Part shown: positions 43,304-52,808 of the stretch, piece after piece
Position numbering within the stretch: the stretch's first letter is position 1
Layout: every line of letters begins with the position of its first letter
NCBI RefSeq assembly: GCF_042675745.1
Contig: NZ_JBHTJM010000003.1
Location: forward strand, 62,001-126,000
Direction of reading: 5' to 3'
From: Pseudofulvibacter geojedonensis
GTDB taxonomy: Bacteria > Bacteroidota > Bacteroidia > Flavobacteriales > Flavobacteriaceae
DNA: 64,000 nt
Notes under the pieces: generated by a model
Database searches by the model: none
Seen by the model: the letters and a program-made list of their open reading frames with translations, nothing else
What the model was told of the DNA's origin: nothing
Position numbers and translations under genes: made by a program

Positions 43304-45667
43304 ATGAGCAAACAAAATCTTAAATTTTTAGAAAGATTTGCAGACTGGGTACTTCGTAGGAAATGGTTCATTGTGTTGTTTGGATTGTTTCTTGTGATAG
43401 GCCTAGGTTATGGTGCAAAATATTTACAAATAGAAGGAGATATAGATATCTATTTCTCTGAAGATAATCCGCAATTAAAAGGACTACACTTAATTCATGA
43501 TGAATATGAGAAGACAGACAATGTTCTTATAGTAGTAGAACCTAAGGATGGAAATGTTTTTACCAAGAAGAGCCTAAACCTTATTGAAAATCTAACCGAT
43601 GAATTATGGTTAACTCCTTATGCAAGTAGAGTAGATGCCCTAAGTAATTTTCAACATACAGAAGTAGATGGAGATTTTCTAAAGGTAAGCAACCTTGTAG
43701 AGGATGCGTCTGAATACAGTGTTAAAGAAGTAGAACGAATAAAGAGTATTGCTTTAAATGAAAAGCAGTTAATAGACCGTTTAGTTTCTAAGTCTGGTCA
43801 CGTTGCAGGAATTTTTGTAACCATAAAATTTCCTAAGGTAGATGCAATGAGTGAAGGTCCAGAGGTTGTTGAATTTATAAAGAGCACAGTTCAAAAATAT
43901 AAAACTGATGAGGTTAGCTTAAGGCCTACAGGTACAGTAATTATAGATAATACATTTGCTGAGATTGCAGGAAAAGACATGCAAACATTAATGCCTTTAA
44001 TGTACCTAGTAATTCTAATAATGTTATTTGTTGCTTTTAGGTCTGTATCTGGAACAATAGGAACTCTTATAGTAATTATCTGTTCTATAGCTATATCCTT
44101 AGGTGTTTTTGGTTTTTTAGGATTTAATGTAAACAATTTAACTGCAATTTCACCCACAATGATTATGACCATTGTAATTGCAGATTGTGTACACTTACTA
44201 ACCACCTTATCTCAGCAAATTAGATTAGGTGTAGAGCGAAAGCAAGCCCTTAAAGATAGTATCATTATAAATGCAAAACCAATCTTTGTAACATCTGTAA
44301 CTACAATAGTTGGCTTTCTTAGTATGAACTTTAGTGATATTCCTCCATTTAGAGAGTTAGGAAATATTGTATCTATAGGAGTGTTTTGTGGTTTTGTATT
44401 CTCATTAATGTTCCTTCCAGCATTACTCGCAATTATTGGATTCAAACCATTAGTAAAAGCAAAATCTACAATGGTACAACGCGGATTTAAAAAATTAGGA
44501 GTCTTTTTAATAAGACAACCTAAGCAAGTGTTGGTTGTAGTAACTATTGTTTTCTTAGGATTGTCTGCATTTGTTGTTAAGAATGAAATTAATGATATGT
44601 TCTTAGATTATTTCGATCAGGACATGAAGATCATTAAAGATACCAAGTTTACTGTAGACAACCTTACAGGTATCTATTCTATGGAATTTTCCTTAGGAAC
44701 AGGTACAGAGCAAGGAGTTACAGATCCAGCTTATTTAAAAAAGGTAGAAGAATTTGAAAATTGGTTTTTAAGTCAAGATAAAGTAATAGACGTTAGTGCT
44801 TTTACAGAAACAATAAGAACCATTAATAGAACAATGAATAATGATAATCCTGAATATTATCGTATTCCAGAGGATAAAAAATTAATTAGTCAGTATTTAT
44901 TGCTCTATGAAATGAACCTACCAATTGGAAGAGACATTAACAATATGGTTAATTTAGATAAGTCTGCTTCAAGGTTTAGAGTGTCTTTTGAAAATCTGTA
45001 TACTAAAGATTTGAAAAAGTTAGAGAATGCAGCTAACCAATGGTTAGTAGATAATTCACCTAAAGAAATGTGGTTTCAGGGAACAAGTAATTCGGTTATA
45101 GTAAACCATATGACAGAAAATAATGTGAATTTTATGGTAAAAGGATTTTTAATAGCAATTCTGTTCATTACATTTTTAATAATTCTTTCAACTAAGTCTT
45201 TAAAGTTTGGAATGCTAAGCTTAATACCAAACATAATGCCAGGTCTAATAGCCTTTGGTATATGGGGATTATTAGTAGGAAAGGTTGGTATGGCACTAAC
45301 TTTTGTTACTTCAATAACACTTGGTATAATAGTAGACGATACAATTCACTTCTTGGTGAAATACTTAGATATTAAAAGAAATAACGATAGTACAACTAAG
45401 CAAGCCGTTCTTAAAACGTTAGAAACAGTTGGGCCTTCTTTAATGAATACAAGTATTATACTAATTTCTGGTTTTGGAATTTTAATGCTTTCTCCATTTG
45501 CATTAAACTCTAGTATGGGATTAATGAGTGCTATAACTATAGCATTTGCATTGCTTTTTGATTTGTTGTTCTTACCGTGTTTAATCTTACTGGTAGACAA
45601 AAAGCGCTATAAACAAGAGGTAAAAGCATTACAACCAAACTCCAAGAATAAAAAATTAGTGGCTTAG
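43304..45667 (+). CDS. RND/MMPL-type membrane exporter
   Basis: The 787-residue protein (ATG 43304) has two repeats of one membrane helix, a large periplasmic domain and five helices, the layout of MMPL/HpnN-type RND proteins. SISLGVFGFLGFNVNNLT and IVIADCVHLLTTL in the first half correspond to MALTFVTSITLGIIVDDTIHFLV in the second, with the proton-relay Asp residues. It is followed by a LolA-like and a beta-barrel gene, a set often used to move hydrophobic products to the outer membrane. Confidence 0.88.
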   Translation: MSKQNLKFLERFADWVLRRKWFIVLFGLFLVIGLGYGAKYLQIEGDIDIYFSEDNPQLKGLHLIHDEYEKTDNVLIVVEPKDGNVFTKKSLNLIENLTDELWLTPYASRVDALSNFQHTEVDGDFLKVSNLVEDASEYSVKEVERIKSIALNEKQLIDRLVSKSGHVAGIFVTIKFPKVDAMSEGPEVVEFIKSTVQKYKTDEVSLRPTGTVIIDNTFAEIAGKDMQTLMPLMYLVILIMLFVAFRSVSGTIGTLIVIICSIAISLGVFGFLGFNVNNLTAISPTMIMTIVIADCVHLLTTLSQQIRLGVERKQALKDSIIINAKPIFVTSVTTIVGFLSMNFSDIPPFRELGNIVSIGVFCGFVFSLMFLPALLAIIGFKPLVKAKSTMVQRGFKKLGVFLIRQPKQVLVVVTIVFLGLSAFVVKNEINDMFLDYFDQDMKIIKDTKFTVDNLTGIYSMEFSLGTGTEQGVTDPAYLKKVEEFENWFLSQDKVIDVSAFTETIRTINRTMNNDNPEYYRIPEDKKLISQYLLLYEMNLPIGRDINNMVNLDKSASRFRVSFENLYTKDLKKLENAANQWLVDNSPKEMWFQGTSNSVIVNHMTENNVNFMVKGFLIAILFITFLIILSTKSLKFGMLSLIPNIMPGLIAFGIWGLLVGKVGMALTFVTSITLGIIVDDTIHFLVKYLDIKRNNDSTTKQAVLKTLETVGPSLMNTSIILISGFGILMLSPFALNSSMGLMSAITIAFALLFDLLFLPCLILLVDKKRYKQEVKALQPNSKNKKLVA

Positions 45668-45693
45668 AAAGTCGTTTTAAATACAATTTACCA

Positions 45694-46491
45694 ATGAAAC
45701 AATTTACAAAGAGAACTGTACAGTTTGCATTATTATGTTTGACAGCAGTATTAATTAGTTTTAATAAAGTAAAAGAAACTAAAGTAGATGCTGATAAAAT
45801 AATGGAGAAAGTTCAAAATACTATTTTAGGTCATTCAGATTATAAAACTGATGTTGAAATGATTTTAACTAGAGGAAACGGAAAGTCTTATACTAGACAA
45901 ATGGTTTCTTTTAACAAAGAAGTTAACAGGGAAAAAGAATATTCATTAATGAAATTTAATACTCCAAAAGATGTAAAAGGAATGAAATCTTTAATTCATT
46001 CTTTTATGTCTAAGAGTGATGATCAATGGATCTATATTCCAGGAATCAATGCTACAAAACGTATTGCTAATGAGAATAAGTCAGGAGCATTTATGGGTAG
46101 TGAATTTGCTAATGAAGACTTAGGAATAATGAACCTGTTTAAATACAAGTTTGAATATTTAGAATCTAAATCATTTAATGGTAAAGAATGTCATGTAATA
46201 AGAAGTTATCCTATAAACAAATACTCAGGCTATAAATATGTAGATATTCATGTAACCAAAGATGGTTTCTTACCTGCTTTTCTTAAATATTATAATAGAA
46301 AAGGACAGTACTTTAAGAATCAAGAGATAGTATGGGAACAATTTAAAGGAGGTTCTTGGCTATTAACAACAGCTAAAGTTATTAATGTAAAGAACAAAAG
46401 AACAACAACTTTAAAGCGTAGTAATTTCCAGTTTGATGTAGCATTTGAAGCATCATTCTTTGATTCCGAAAATATTGCAAATGTTGAATAA
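45694..46491 (+). CDS. LolA-like outer-membrane lipoprotein-sorting family protein
   Basis: The 265-residue protein has a hydrophobic N-terminus (FALLCLTAVLISF, about 11-23), so it is exported. It then follows the LolA-like family that accompanies MMPL pumps: DADKIMEKVQNTILGHSDYKT broken into helices, MKFNTPKDVKGMKSL, WIYIPGINATKRI and GSEFANEDLG. The half-barrel fold binds hydrophobic ligands in the periplasm. It would take the product, or a lipid-linked form, from the pump towards the outer membrane. It overlaps the next gene by 11 bases. Confidence 0.85.
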   Translation: MKQFTKRTVQFALLCLTAVLISFNKVKETKVDADKIMEKVQNTILGHSDYKTDVEMILTRGNGKSYTRQMVSFNKEVNREKEYSLMKFNTPKDVKGMKSLIHSFMSKSDDQWIYIPGINATKRIANENKSGAFMGSEFANEDLGIMNLFKYKFEYLESKSFNGKECHVIRSYPINKYSGYKYVDIHVTKDGFLPAFLKYYNRKGQYFKNQEIVWEQFKGGSWLLTTAKVINVKNKRTTTLKRSNFQFDVAFEASFFDSENIANVE

Positions 46492-47752
46492 TAGTATTCA
46501 AGAAGGGTCGTTCCGTTTGGTTCGATTAATCAAAAGCAAGTCAAGACTTCTGAGTTCTTGCTTGCTTTTATTATCATTATTTTTAGGGTTTTCTCAAGAC
46601 ACGAATAGTGAGAAAAAGAAAAAAGGGAAAACCTATTTAAGAGGGAATATAGCTTTAGATTATAATTATTTTAATAAAGAACCTTTTAAAGAAAGTCAGT
46701 TGTCACATCAACTTTCTACATTAATTACAGGAGAATTTAAATACGTTAAAGGCAAATTTAAATTTGTTGCTCAGCCTCATATTAGATTAGATGCAATAGA
46801 CAGCTATAGAACACATGCAGACATGCGTAATTTATATGTGTCTTATTGGAATAAAAATTTAACTATAAATGCAGGTATGAGACTATTTACCTTAGGGAAA
46901 TTTACAGGATTTTCTCTGGTAGATATTATGAATAGAATGGACATTAAAGAATCTATTTTGTCTTTTGAAAAATTAGGGCAACCAAGTATAGATTTTAAAT
47001 ACATATATAAGAAGATAAGTGCAGAGCTATATGTTATGCCTTATTTTAGAAAAGTAAACTTTAATGCAGGAGATAGTAGGTTGTTATTAGTGCCTTTTCC
47101 TATTGATGGGAACAATCCGCAATACGATCATAACAGTAAGGAGTTCTTGCCTAATGTTTCTGTAAGGGTGGGAGCAAAGAAAGAAAACAATGAAGTTGTA
47201 TTAGGATATTTTTATGGATATAATAAGAATCCAGATTTTGTTTTTCAACCATCAAAGCGAGAGTTCTCAGAGTTATATCTTACCATGTCTCAATGGAGTT
47301 TAGAATGGCAAACGTTATATAAAGGTTTAACTTTCACCTCTGAATTTATTAATCAAACATATCGTAATAACGAAAATTTCTTTGGATTACATATAGCTTT
47401 AGGTTATGATATTTCTAAACTTTATCAAGGGGCTTCTACAATGAATATTAGTGTAGAGTATGTCCATGATAAATATAGAATAAGAAAGAATTTACCTTTC
47501 GGAAATAACTTTATAACGTTATACACATTTAATCTAGGGGACATTAATGATACAACATTTAGGGCTAAGGTTTTTTCTAGCAAAGATGTATCCTATCATT
47601 TTTTCGATATGGATATTTCAAGAAGAATCTTTAGCGAATTTAAAGTGTCAGGGAAAATGAGTTTTTCCTCTGGAAGTATAGCACAAACAGACCCATTATA
47701 CATTAATAACTTTAATACCTATTACGGATTGCAAATAGGTTGGTTCTTCTAA
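46481..47752 (+). CDS. Outer-membrane beta-barrel protein of the export set
   Basis: From ATG 46481 the protein has 423 residues: an extended signal peptide (hydrophobic LLSSCLLLLSLFLGF about 26-40), a lysine-rich linker, then amphipathic strands such as TYLRGNIALDYNYF and FKFVAQPHIRLDAI, ending in GLQIGWFF with the C-terminal Phe typical of barrel proteins. This resembles the DUF1302-like partners of MMPL pumps. It probably provides the outer-membrane step for the product of the operon. Confidence 0.75.
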   Translation: MLNNSIQEGSFRLVRLIKSKSRLLSSCLLLLSLFLGFSQDTNSEKKKKGKTYLRGNIALDYNYFNKEPFKESQLSHQLSTLITGEFKYVKGKFKFVAQPHIRLDAIDSYRTHADMRNLYVSYWNKNLTINAGMRLFTLGKFTGFSLVDIMNRMDIKESILSFEKLGQPSIDFKYIYKKISAELYVMPYFRKVNFNAGDSRLLLVPFPIDGNNPQYDHNSKEFLPNVSVRVGAKKENNEVVLGYFYGYNKNPDFVFQPSKREFSELYLTMSQWSLEWQTLYKGLTFTSEFINQTYRNNENFFGLHIALGYDISKLYQGASTMNISVEYVHDKYRIRKNLPFGNNFITLYTFNLGDINDTTFRAKVFSSKDVSYHFFDMDISRRIFSEFKVSGKMSFSSGSIAQTDPLYINNFNTYYGLQIGWFF

Positions 47753-47765
47753 GGATAAAAGAGAA

Positions 47766-48464
47766 GTGATACACGTAGACTTTATAGACATAACAAGAGT
47801 GTCTAAAGAAGATATTGATTTTATATGTGAAGTTCTCCCAGATAATTTTCAGAGAAGAGTTAAGGGTAATTTAATAACTAAAAAAACTAGTTTGCTGGGT
47901 AGAGCTTTACTATATATGAATAGCCTTGAGTTTTCTAGTAAAGAGTTAGATAAACTAACTTTTTCTCTAAAACATACAGGTAAACTCTATTTAGAAGACT
48001 CTCCAGCATTTAATATATCGCATGGAGGAAAGTATGTAGCATTAGCAATATCATCATGTAATGAGCCAATAGAAATAGGATTAGATATAGAGAAAAATAG
48101 AGCAGTTAATTCATTAGAAGACCTCTCAAGTTATTTTGCTTTAGAAGAGCAAGAAGAAATTTATAAGCAAAAGAAAAAGGCTGAAGCATTTTTAAAGATT
48201 TGGACTAGAAAGGAGGCCTTTTATAAAGCTATTGGGACAGGAATTTATACTAAGAATAGTCTTAAGAAAATTAATTGTCTTGATAATAAAGTCAATTATA
48301 AAGGAGATGACTGGTATTTTAATACCTCAGAGTTAGCAGAAAACTATTGGGTTAGTTGTGTTTCTAACAAAAAAAGTAAAGTAGTCTTTAGGGAAAGAAA
48401 CCTAAAGGAATTAAAGACAATAAAACCTCAGTATAACAACAATATTTTGCATCATTTTTTATAG
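47766..48464 (+). CDS. Sfp-like 4'-phosphopantetheinyl transferase
   Basis: The 232-residue protein has the PPTase motifs: FNISHGGKYVALAIS (SHxG), EIGLDIEKNR with the Mg-binding Asp, and IWTRKEAFYKAIGTG with the KEA signature. It is the Sfp/AcpT type and would activate the ACP at 34559. It begins with GTG, 13 bases after the previous stop. Having its own PPTase is common for aryl polyene and type II PKS gene sets. Confidence 0.9.
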   Translation: MIHVDFIDITRVSKEDIDFICEVLPDNFQRRVKGNLITKKTSLLGRALLYMNSLEFSSKELDKLTFSLKHTGKLYLEDSPAFNISHGGKYVALAISSCNEPIEIGLDIEKNRAVNSLEDLSSYFALEEQEEIYKQKKKAEAFLKIWTRKEAFYKAIGTGIYTKNSLKKINCLDNKVNYKGDDWYFNTSELAENYWVSCVSNKKSKVVFRERNLKELKTIKPQYNNNILHHFL

Positions 48465-48467
48465 ATT

Positions 48468-49859
48468 ATGACATATCAATTAAACTTATCATTGAAGAAG
48501 TTAGATAAGACTATAGAAGATCCTATAGTAGCGTTTAATAAATTCAGAACAATTTATAAGAATAGCGTTCTTTTTGAAGCTAATGACACAAAAAAGAAGC
48601 AACATATATCATATATATGTTTTGATCCTATAGCGTCTTTAAAGATTCAAGATAAAACCGTAATAAAGAAATTCCCTAATAGAGAAGCAGAAGAGACTTT
48701 ATTAGAAAAAGAAGATAATGTTGTAAATTGTATAAAAGACTTTGCTGCTAGTTTTAAAGTAGGGAAACACGAGCATGATTTTATAAATAATGGCTTATTT
48801 GGTTATATGTCTTATGATGCTGTTCGTTATTTTGAAACAATAGAGCTTACAAAGAAAGACGGATTAAATATTCCAGATATATTTTATAATGTATATAAGA
48901 ACATTATAGTTATAGATCATTTAAAGAAAGAAACTTATTTGCTAATCTATTCAGAAGATTATATAGTGGACTTTAGTTTAATAGAGACTATTTTACAATA
49001 TAGAACAGAAGCTAGAGTGTCTTTCAAAAAAGTTGGTGATGTACAGTCTAATGTTGCAGATGAAGACTTTAAAGAAATGGTAGCTAAAGCTAAAGAACAT
49101 TGTTTAAGAGGAGATGTCTTTCAATTGGTATTGTCTAAGCGTTTTATGCAAAAGTTTGAAGGAGATGAATTAAAAGTATATAAAGTCTTAAAAGAAATTA
49201 ACCCGTCTCCATATATGTTTTTTTATGATCACCATGACTTTAAAATCTTTGGTTGTTCTCCAGAAGCACAATTAATCGTAGAAAATAATATTGCAGAAAT
49301 ACATCCTATAGCAGGAACATATAGAAGAAGCGGTAGTGATGAAAAAGATAGAGAATTAGCCAATAAATTATATAATGATGCTAAGGAGAATGCCGAGCAT
49401 GTAATGTTAGTTGATTTAGCTAGAAACGATCTAAGTAGAAATGCAAAAGATGTTAATGTAGAAATATATAAGGAGATTCAATATTTTTCTCATGTAATTC
49501 ATTTAGTTAGTAAAGTTACAGGTAAGAAGAATGATGAGATAAACACATTACAATTAGTAGCAGATACTTTTCCAGCCGGAACGTTAAGTGGAGCACCAAA
49601 GTATAAAGCAATGGAGCTAATTGAGAAATATGAACCAAATAATAGAGATTTTTACGGTGGAGCAATTGGTTATATAGATTTTGAGGGTAACTTTAACCAT
49701 GCTATAATGATAAGAACATTTTTAAGTAAAGATCAACACTTAAATTGGCAAGCAGGAGCAGGTATAGTAATTAGCTCTTCGGAAGAAAGCGAGTTGAATG
49801 AGGTGTATAACAAGTCGGGAGCATTAGTTAAAGCTCTTGAGTATGCTAATGAAGTATAA
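48468..49859 (+). CDS. Anthranilate synthase component I, pathway-specific (PhnA/TrpE)
   Basis: The 463-residue protein has the chorismate-binding domain with PIAGTYRRSG, DLARNDLSR, FPAGTLSGAPK and FYGGAIGYID, and a C-terminal GAGIVISSSEESE. It converts chorismate and ammonia to anthranilate. At the usual tryptophan-inhibition motif LLES it reads VLFEA (residues 34-38), with Ala at the Ser position, so feedback inhibition by tryptophan may be lost. No trpD, C, F, B or A gene is near. It is followed by the amidotransferase gene with frames overlapping only in the leader. Confidence 0.92.
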   Translation: MTYQLNLSLKKLDKTIEDPIVAFNKFRTIYKNSVLFEANDTKKKQHISYICFDPIASLKIQDKTVIKKFPNREAEETLLEKEDNVVNCIKDFAASFKVGKHEHDFINNGLFGYMSYDAVRYFETIELTKKDGLNIPDIFYNVYKNIIVIDHLKKETYLLIYSEDYIVDFSLIETILQYRTEARVSFKKVGDVQSNVADEDFKEMVAKAKEHCLRGDVFQLVLSKRFMQKFEGDELKVYKVLKEINPSPYMFFYDHHDFKIFGCSPEAQLIVENNIAEIHPIAGTYRRSGSDEKDRELANKLYNDAKENAEHVMLVDLARNDLSRNAKDVNVEIYKEIQYFSHVIHLVSKVTGKKNDEINTLQLVADTFPAGTLSGAPKYKAMELIEKYEPNNRDFYGGAIGYIDFEGNFNHAIMIRTFLSKDQHLNWQAGAGIVISSSEESELNEVYNKSGALVKALEYANEV

Positions 49860-49869
49860 AAATAGAGAG

Positions 49870-50433
49870 ATGAAGAAAGTTTTAGTTATAGATAATTACG
49901 ATTCTTTTGTATACAACTTAGTTCATTTTTTAGAAGAATTAGGTTGTGAGACTGTAGTTAAGAGAAATAATCAAATAACTTTAGAAGAAGTTGAAGATTA
50001 CGAAAAAATACTGTTGTCTCCTGGTCCAGGTGTTCCAGATGAAGCAGGTTTGTTAAAAGAAATAATAGCTAGATATGCACCGAGTAAAAGTATTTTAGGA
50101 GTGTGTTTAGGGCAACAAGCTATAGGTGAAGTTTTCGGAGCGAAACTAATAAATCTAGAACAACCTTATCATGGTATTGCAACTAACATAATTCAAAACA
50201 AAAAAGATGAGTTGTTGTTTAACGGCCTTCCAAAAGAATTTACTGTAGGGAGATATCATTCTTGGGTTGTAGAAAATAACCTTCCAGAGTGTTTAGAAGC
50301 TACCTCTTTTGATGAAAATGGAAATATAATGTCTATTCAGCATAAGAGTTTAGATGTTAGGGGAGTACAGTTTCATCCAGAATCTGTTTTAACACCGGAG
50401 GGAAAGAAAATGTTAGAAAACTGGATCAAATAA
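49870..50433 (+). CDS. Anthranilate synthase component II, glutamine amidotransferase (PhnB/TrpG)
   Basis: The 187-residue class I amidotransferase has VIDNYDSFVYNL, the oxyanion loop SPGPGVP, the nucleophile Cys in GVCLGQQAI and the His-Glu pair in VQFHPESVLT. It supplies ammonia to component I. ATG 49870 gives the usual MKKVLVIDNYDSF start. p-Aminobenzoate synthase also uses this subunit, but the adjoining component I is of the anthranilate type. Confidence 0.92.
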   Translation: MKKVLVIDNYDSFVYNLVHFLEELGCETVVKRNNQITLEEVEDYEKILLSPGPGVPDEAGLLKEIIARYAPSKSILGVCLGQQAIGEVFGAKLINLEQPYHGIATNIIQNKKDELLFNGLPKEFTVGRYHSWVVENNLPECLEATSFDENGNIMSIQHKSLDVRGVQFHPESVLTPEGKKMLENWIK

Positions 50434-50485
50434 GAGAACATCATAAGTATAATGGTTATTCTATTATAGCCATCAATAATAGGGA

Positions 50486-51616
50486 ATGAAAATAGATATT
50501 TTAGGCGCAGGAATAGGAGGATTAACTACAGCAGTCGCTTTAGAGCAAAAAGGAATAGATTATACTATTTATGAAAGCGCAGAGACGATAAAGCTAGCTG
50601 GAACTGGTATAATTATGGCTAATAATGCGATGCAGGTATTTCAAAAACTAGGACTTAGAGAAGAGCTAGAAGCATTAGGGAATCATATTAGTAGTTTAAA
50701 TATAACTGAAGCATCATTAAAAACAGTTTCTAAAGTAGACCTTTCTTATTTTGAGCAAAAATATCAAGTGAAGAATGTTGCAGTTCATAGAGGAGTTTTA
50801 CAGCAAATGCTTTTAAAGCATATAGACACAAGTAAATTAAAATTAGGGAAAAGACTGGTTCAAATAAATAAAGAACATCCATATACTTTAAAATTTGACG
50901 ATGGTACAACAGCATCTTCACAAGCAATAATAGGTGCAGATGGTATTCACTCTGTAGTTAGAAAAGAGTTCTTCCCTAAATTTCAGATAAGGAAAGCTAA
51001 ACAGGTTTGTTGGAGAGGAGTTGTTAAGTATGAATTGCCTCAAGATTTAATAGGAGAATTAAAAGAAGCATGGTATAATAATTTACGCTTTGGTTTTGTT
51101 CAAATAGCAAAAGATAAAGTGTATTGGTATGCCCTAACTACTTTTAATAATAGTATAGACGAGCACCAAAAAGATCAATTAAAAGAAAAATTTAATAAGT
51201 TTCATCCAATAGTAGGTGAGTTGATAGGGCTTACACCAGTAGATCAAATACATACAGATGAAGTTTCAGATTTAAAACCAATCTCTAGTTGGGCAACTGG
51301 AAATGTCTGTCTGCTAGGAGACGCAGCCCATGCGATGACTCCTAATTTAGGACAAGGAGCTTGTCAAGCAATAGAGGATGCTTATGTGTTGAGTGAGTGT
51401 TTAGAGAAATATCCACTTCAAGAGGCGTTTAAAAAGTATCAAAAGTTAAGAATTGCAAAAGCTCAATCATTAGTAAAAACAAGTTGGCACATAGGTAAAA
51501 TGGCTCATGTTAAAAATCCGTTTTTAGCTAAATGTGTGAATTTTATGCTTAAAAATTCACCAGAAGTTATGAGAAAGAAGCAATCAGAAAAACTATTTAA
51601 AATAGCTACAGTATAG
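50486..51616 (+). CDS. FAD-dependent aromatic monooxygenase (PqsH/PqsL-like)
   Basis: The 376-residue protein is a group A flavin monooxygenase: GAGIGGLTTAVALEQKG at the N-terminus, the DG motif in IIGADGIHSVVR, and the GD motif in CLLGDAAHAMTPNLGQG. PqsH (382 residues) hydroxylates C3 of the quinolone, and PqsL N-hydroxylates 2-aminobenzoylacetate. Either reaction, or one on the ring, is possible here. It lies just before the 263-base gap that splits the operon. Confidence 0.85.
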   Translation: MKIDILGAGIGGLTTAVALEQKGIDYTIYESAETIKLAGTGIIMANNAMQVFQKLGLREELEALGNHISSLNITEASLKTVSKVDLSYFEQKYQVKNVAVHRGVLQQMLLKHIDTSKLKLGKRLVQINKEHPYTLKFDDGTTASSQAIIGADGIHSVVRKEFFPKFQIRKAKQVCWRGVVKYELPQDLIGELKEAWYNNLRFGFVQIAKDKVYWYALTTFNNSIDEHQKDQLKEKFNKFHPIVGELIGLTPVDQIHTDEVSDLKPISSWATGNVCLLGDAAHAMTPNLGQGACQAIEDAYVLSECLEKYPLQEAFKKYQKLRIAKAQSLVKTSWHIGKMAHVKNPFLAKCVNFMLKNSPEVMRKKQSEKLFKIATV

Positions 51617-51879
51617 TATAATAGTATTTTAGTTTGTCACCCCAATTATAGCAATTATGTTGTTCAATTAACATAATTAGCATTTACTTATATAAGTTTA
51701 AACTATAAACCCCAATTATAAAGGCTACTTAATATTCTAGGTGTTTAAAGAACACCTGTAAACCTCACATTAATTTATTTATAGATATAGTTGCTACTCA
51801 AATTTTAAATTGAGTTAGTATTTATCTGAATGAATATTAGTAAAAAATTAACCATATAAATTCAATCATTGTGGAGCGT
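51617..51879 (+). promoter_or_regulatory. Gap inside the operon with repeats and hairpins
   Basis: This is the longest break within the operon. It holds a 12-base direct repeat (ACCCCAATTATA at 51639-51650 and 51709-51720), a hairpin AGGTGTT/AACACCT (51739-51745 with 51751-51757) and an inverted repeat ACTCAA/TTGAGT (51796-51801 with 51810-51815). No T tract follows the hairpins and no clear promoter box is seen. It may hold an internal control point for the shikimate and electron-transfer genes that follow. Confidence 0.4.
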
Positions 51880-52794
51880 ATGAAAAAAATTAAAACAGGG
51901 AAGCCTTATGTTATTGCAGGTCCTTGTAGTGCTGAATCTGAAGAACAGGTATTAAGCATAGCACATAGCTTAAAAGAAACTAACGTAGATGTCTTTCGTG
52001 CAGGAATATGGAAGCCAAGAACAAGGCCAGGAAATTTTGAAGGAATAGGAGAGAAGGGGCTTTCTTGGTTAAAGAGAGTAAAAGATGAAACAGGTTTAGA
52101 AACAGCAGTTGAGGTAGCAAACCCTAAGCATGTAGAATTAGCATTAAAGAATGATGTAGATGTACTTTGGATAGGTTCAAGAACTACAGTGTCCCCATTT
52201 ACAGTTCAAGAAATAGCTAATGCATGTAATGGAATAGAAAATAGAATTTTAATAAAGAACCCAATTAATCCAGACTTATCATTATGGATGGGTGCAATAG
52301 AACGTTTTAGCGGACAGAACATCAAAAAATTAGGAGCAATTCATAGAGGATTTTCTAGTTATGAGAAGATTAAATATAGAAATGCCCCTATCTGGGAAAT
52401 ACCTTTAGGATTAAGAAGAGAATTTCCAGACTTACCCATAATCTTCGATCCATCTCACGTTGCCGGAGACCGTAATTTAGTTTTCGATCTTTCTAGAACA
52501 GCACTGTCTTTAAATTTTGACGGATTAATCATAGAAACACATAACAATCCAGATAAGGCATGGAGTGATGCAAAGCAACAAGTTTTACCAGAAGTCTTAT
52601 TAGCAATGTTAGATCATTTACTGTATAGAGAAGGAGAATTAAGCTTAGATCCTTCTATAGAAAAGCTATTAGAATTAGACTTTAGAATAGACACATTAAA
52701 AGATCAACTAGGAGATGTGTTCTTAAAGAAAAGAGACTTAAAAGAACAAATAGGATTAATAAAGGAAGAACAAAGGATCTCATCTTTTGTTTAA
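51880..52794 (+). CDS. DAHP synthase with truncated chorismate mutase tail
   Basis: The 304-residue protein (ATG 51880) is a type I-beta 3-deoxy-7-phosphoheptulonate synthase: AGPCSAES, FRAGIWKPRTRPGNFEG, VLWIGSRT, FDPSHVAGDR and ETHNNPDKAWSD. It makes the first shikimate intermediate from PEP and erythrose 4-phosphate. The Bacteroidota house-keeping enzyme is fused to a full chorismate mutase (about 360 residues in total); here only one mutase-like helix (about residues 270-297, RIDTLKDQL ... KRDLKEQIGLIK) remains. Mutase activity is therefore unlikely. It should raise chorismate supply for anthranilate. Confidence 0.88.
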   Translation: MKKIKTGKPYVIAGPCSAESEEQVLSIAHSLKETNVDVFRAGIWKPRTRPGNFEGIGEKGLSWLKRVKDETGLETAVEVANPKHVELALKNDVDVLWIGSRTTVSPFTVQEIANACNGIENRILIKNPINPDLSLWMGAIERFSGQNIKKLGAIHRGFSSYEKIKYRNAPIWEIPLGLRREFPDLPIIFDPSHVAGDRNLVFDLSRTALSLNFDGLIIETHNNPDKAWSDAKQQVLPEVLLAMLDHLLYREGELSLDPSIEKLLELDFRIDTLKDQLGDVFLKKRDLKEQIGLIKEEQRISSFV

Positions 52795-52808
52795 AGTAAT
52801 ATAAAGCA

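Noticed and set aside
43891..45600. Minus-strand frames inside the MMPL gene
   Set aside because: Low-complexity shadows of the membrane helices on the other strand, without family resemblance.
48468..50433. Tryptophan biosynthesis operon
   Set aside because: Only the two anthranilate synthase subunits are present; trpD, C, F, B and A are missing and the neighbours belong to secondary metabolism.
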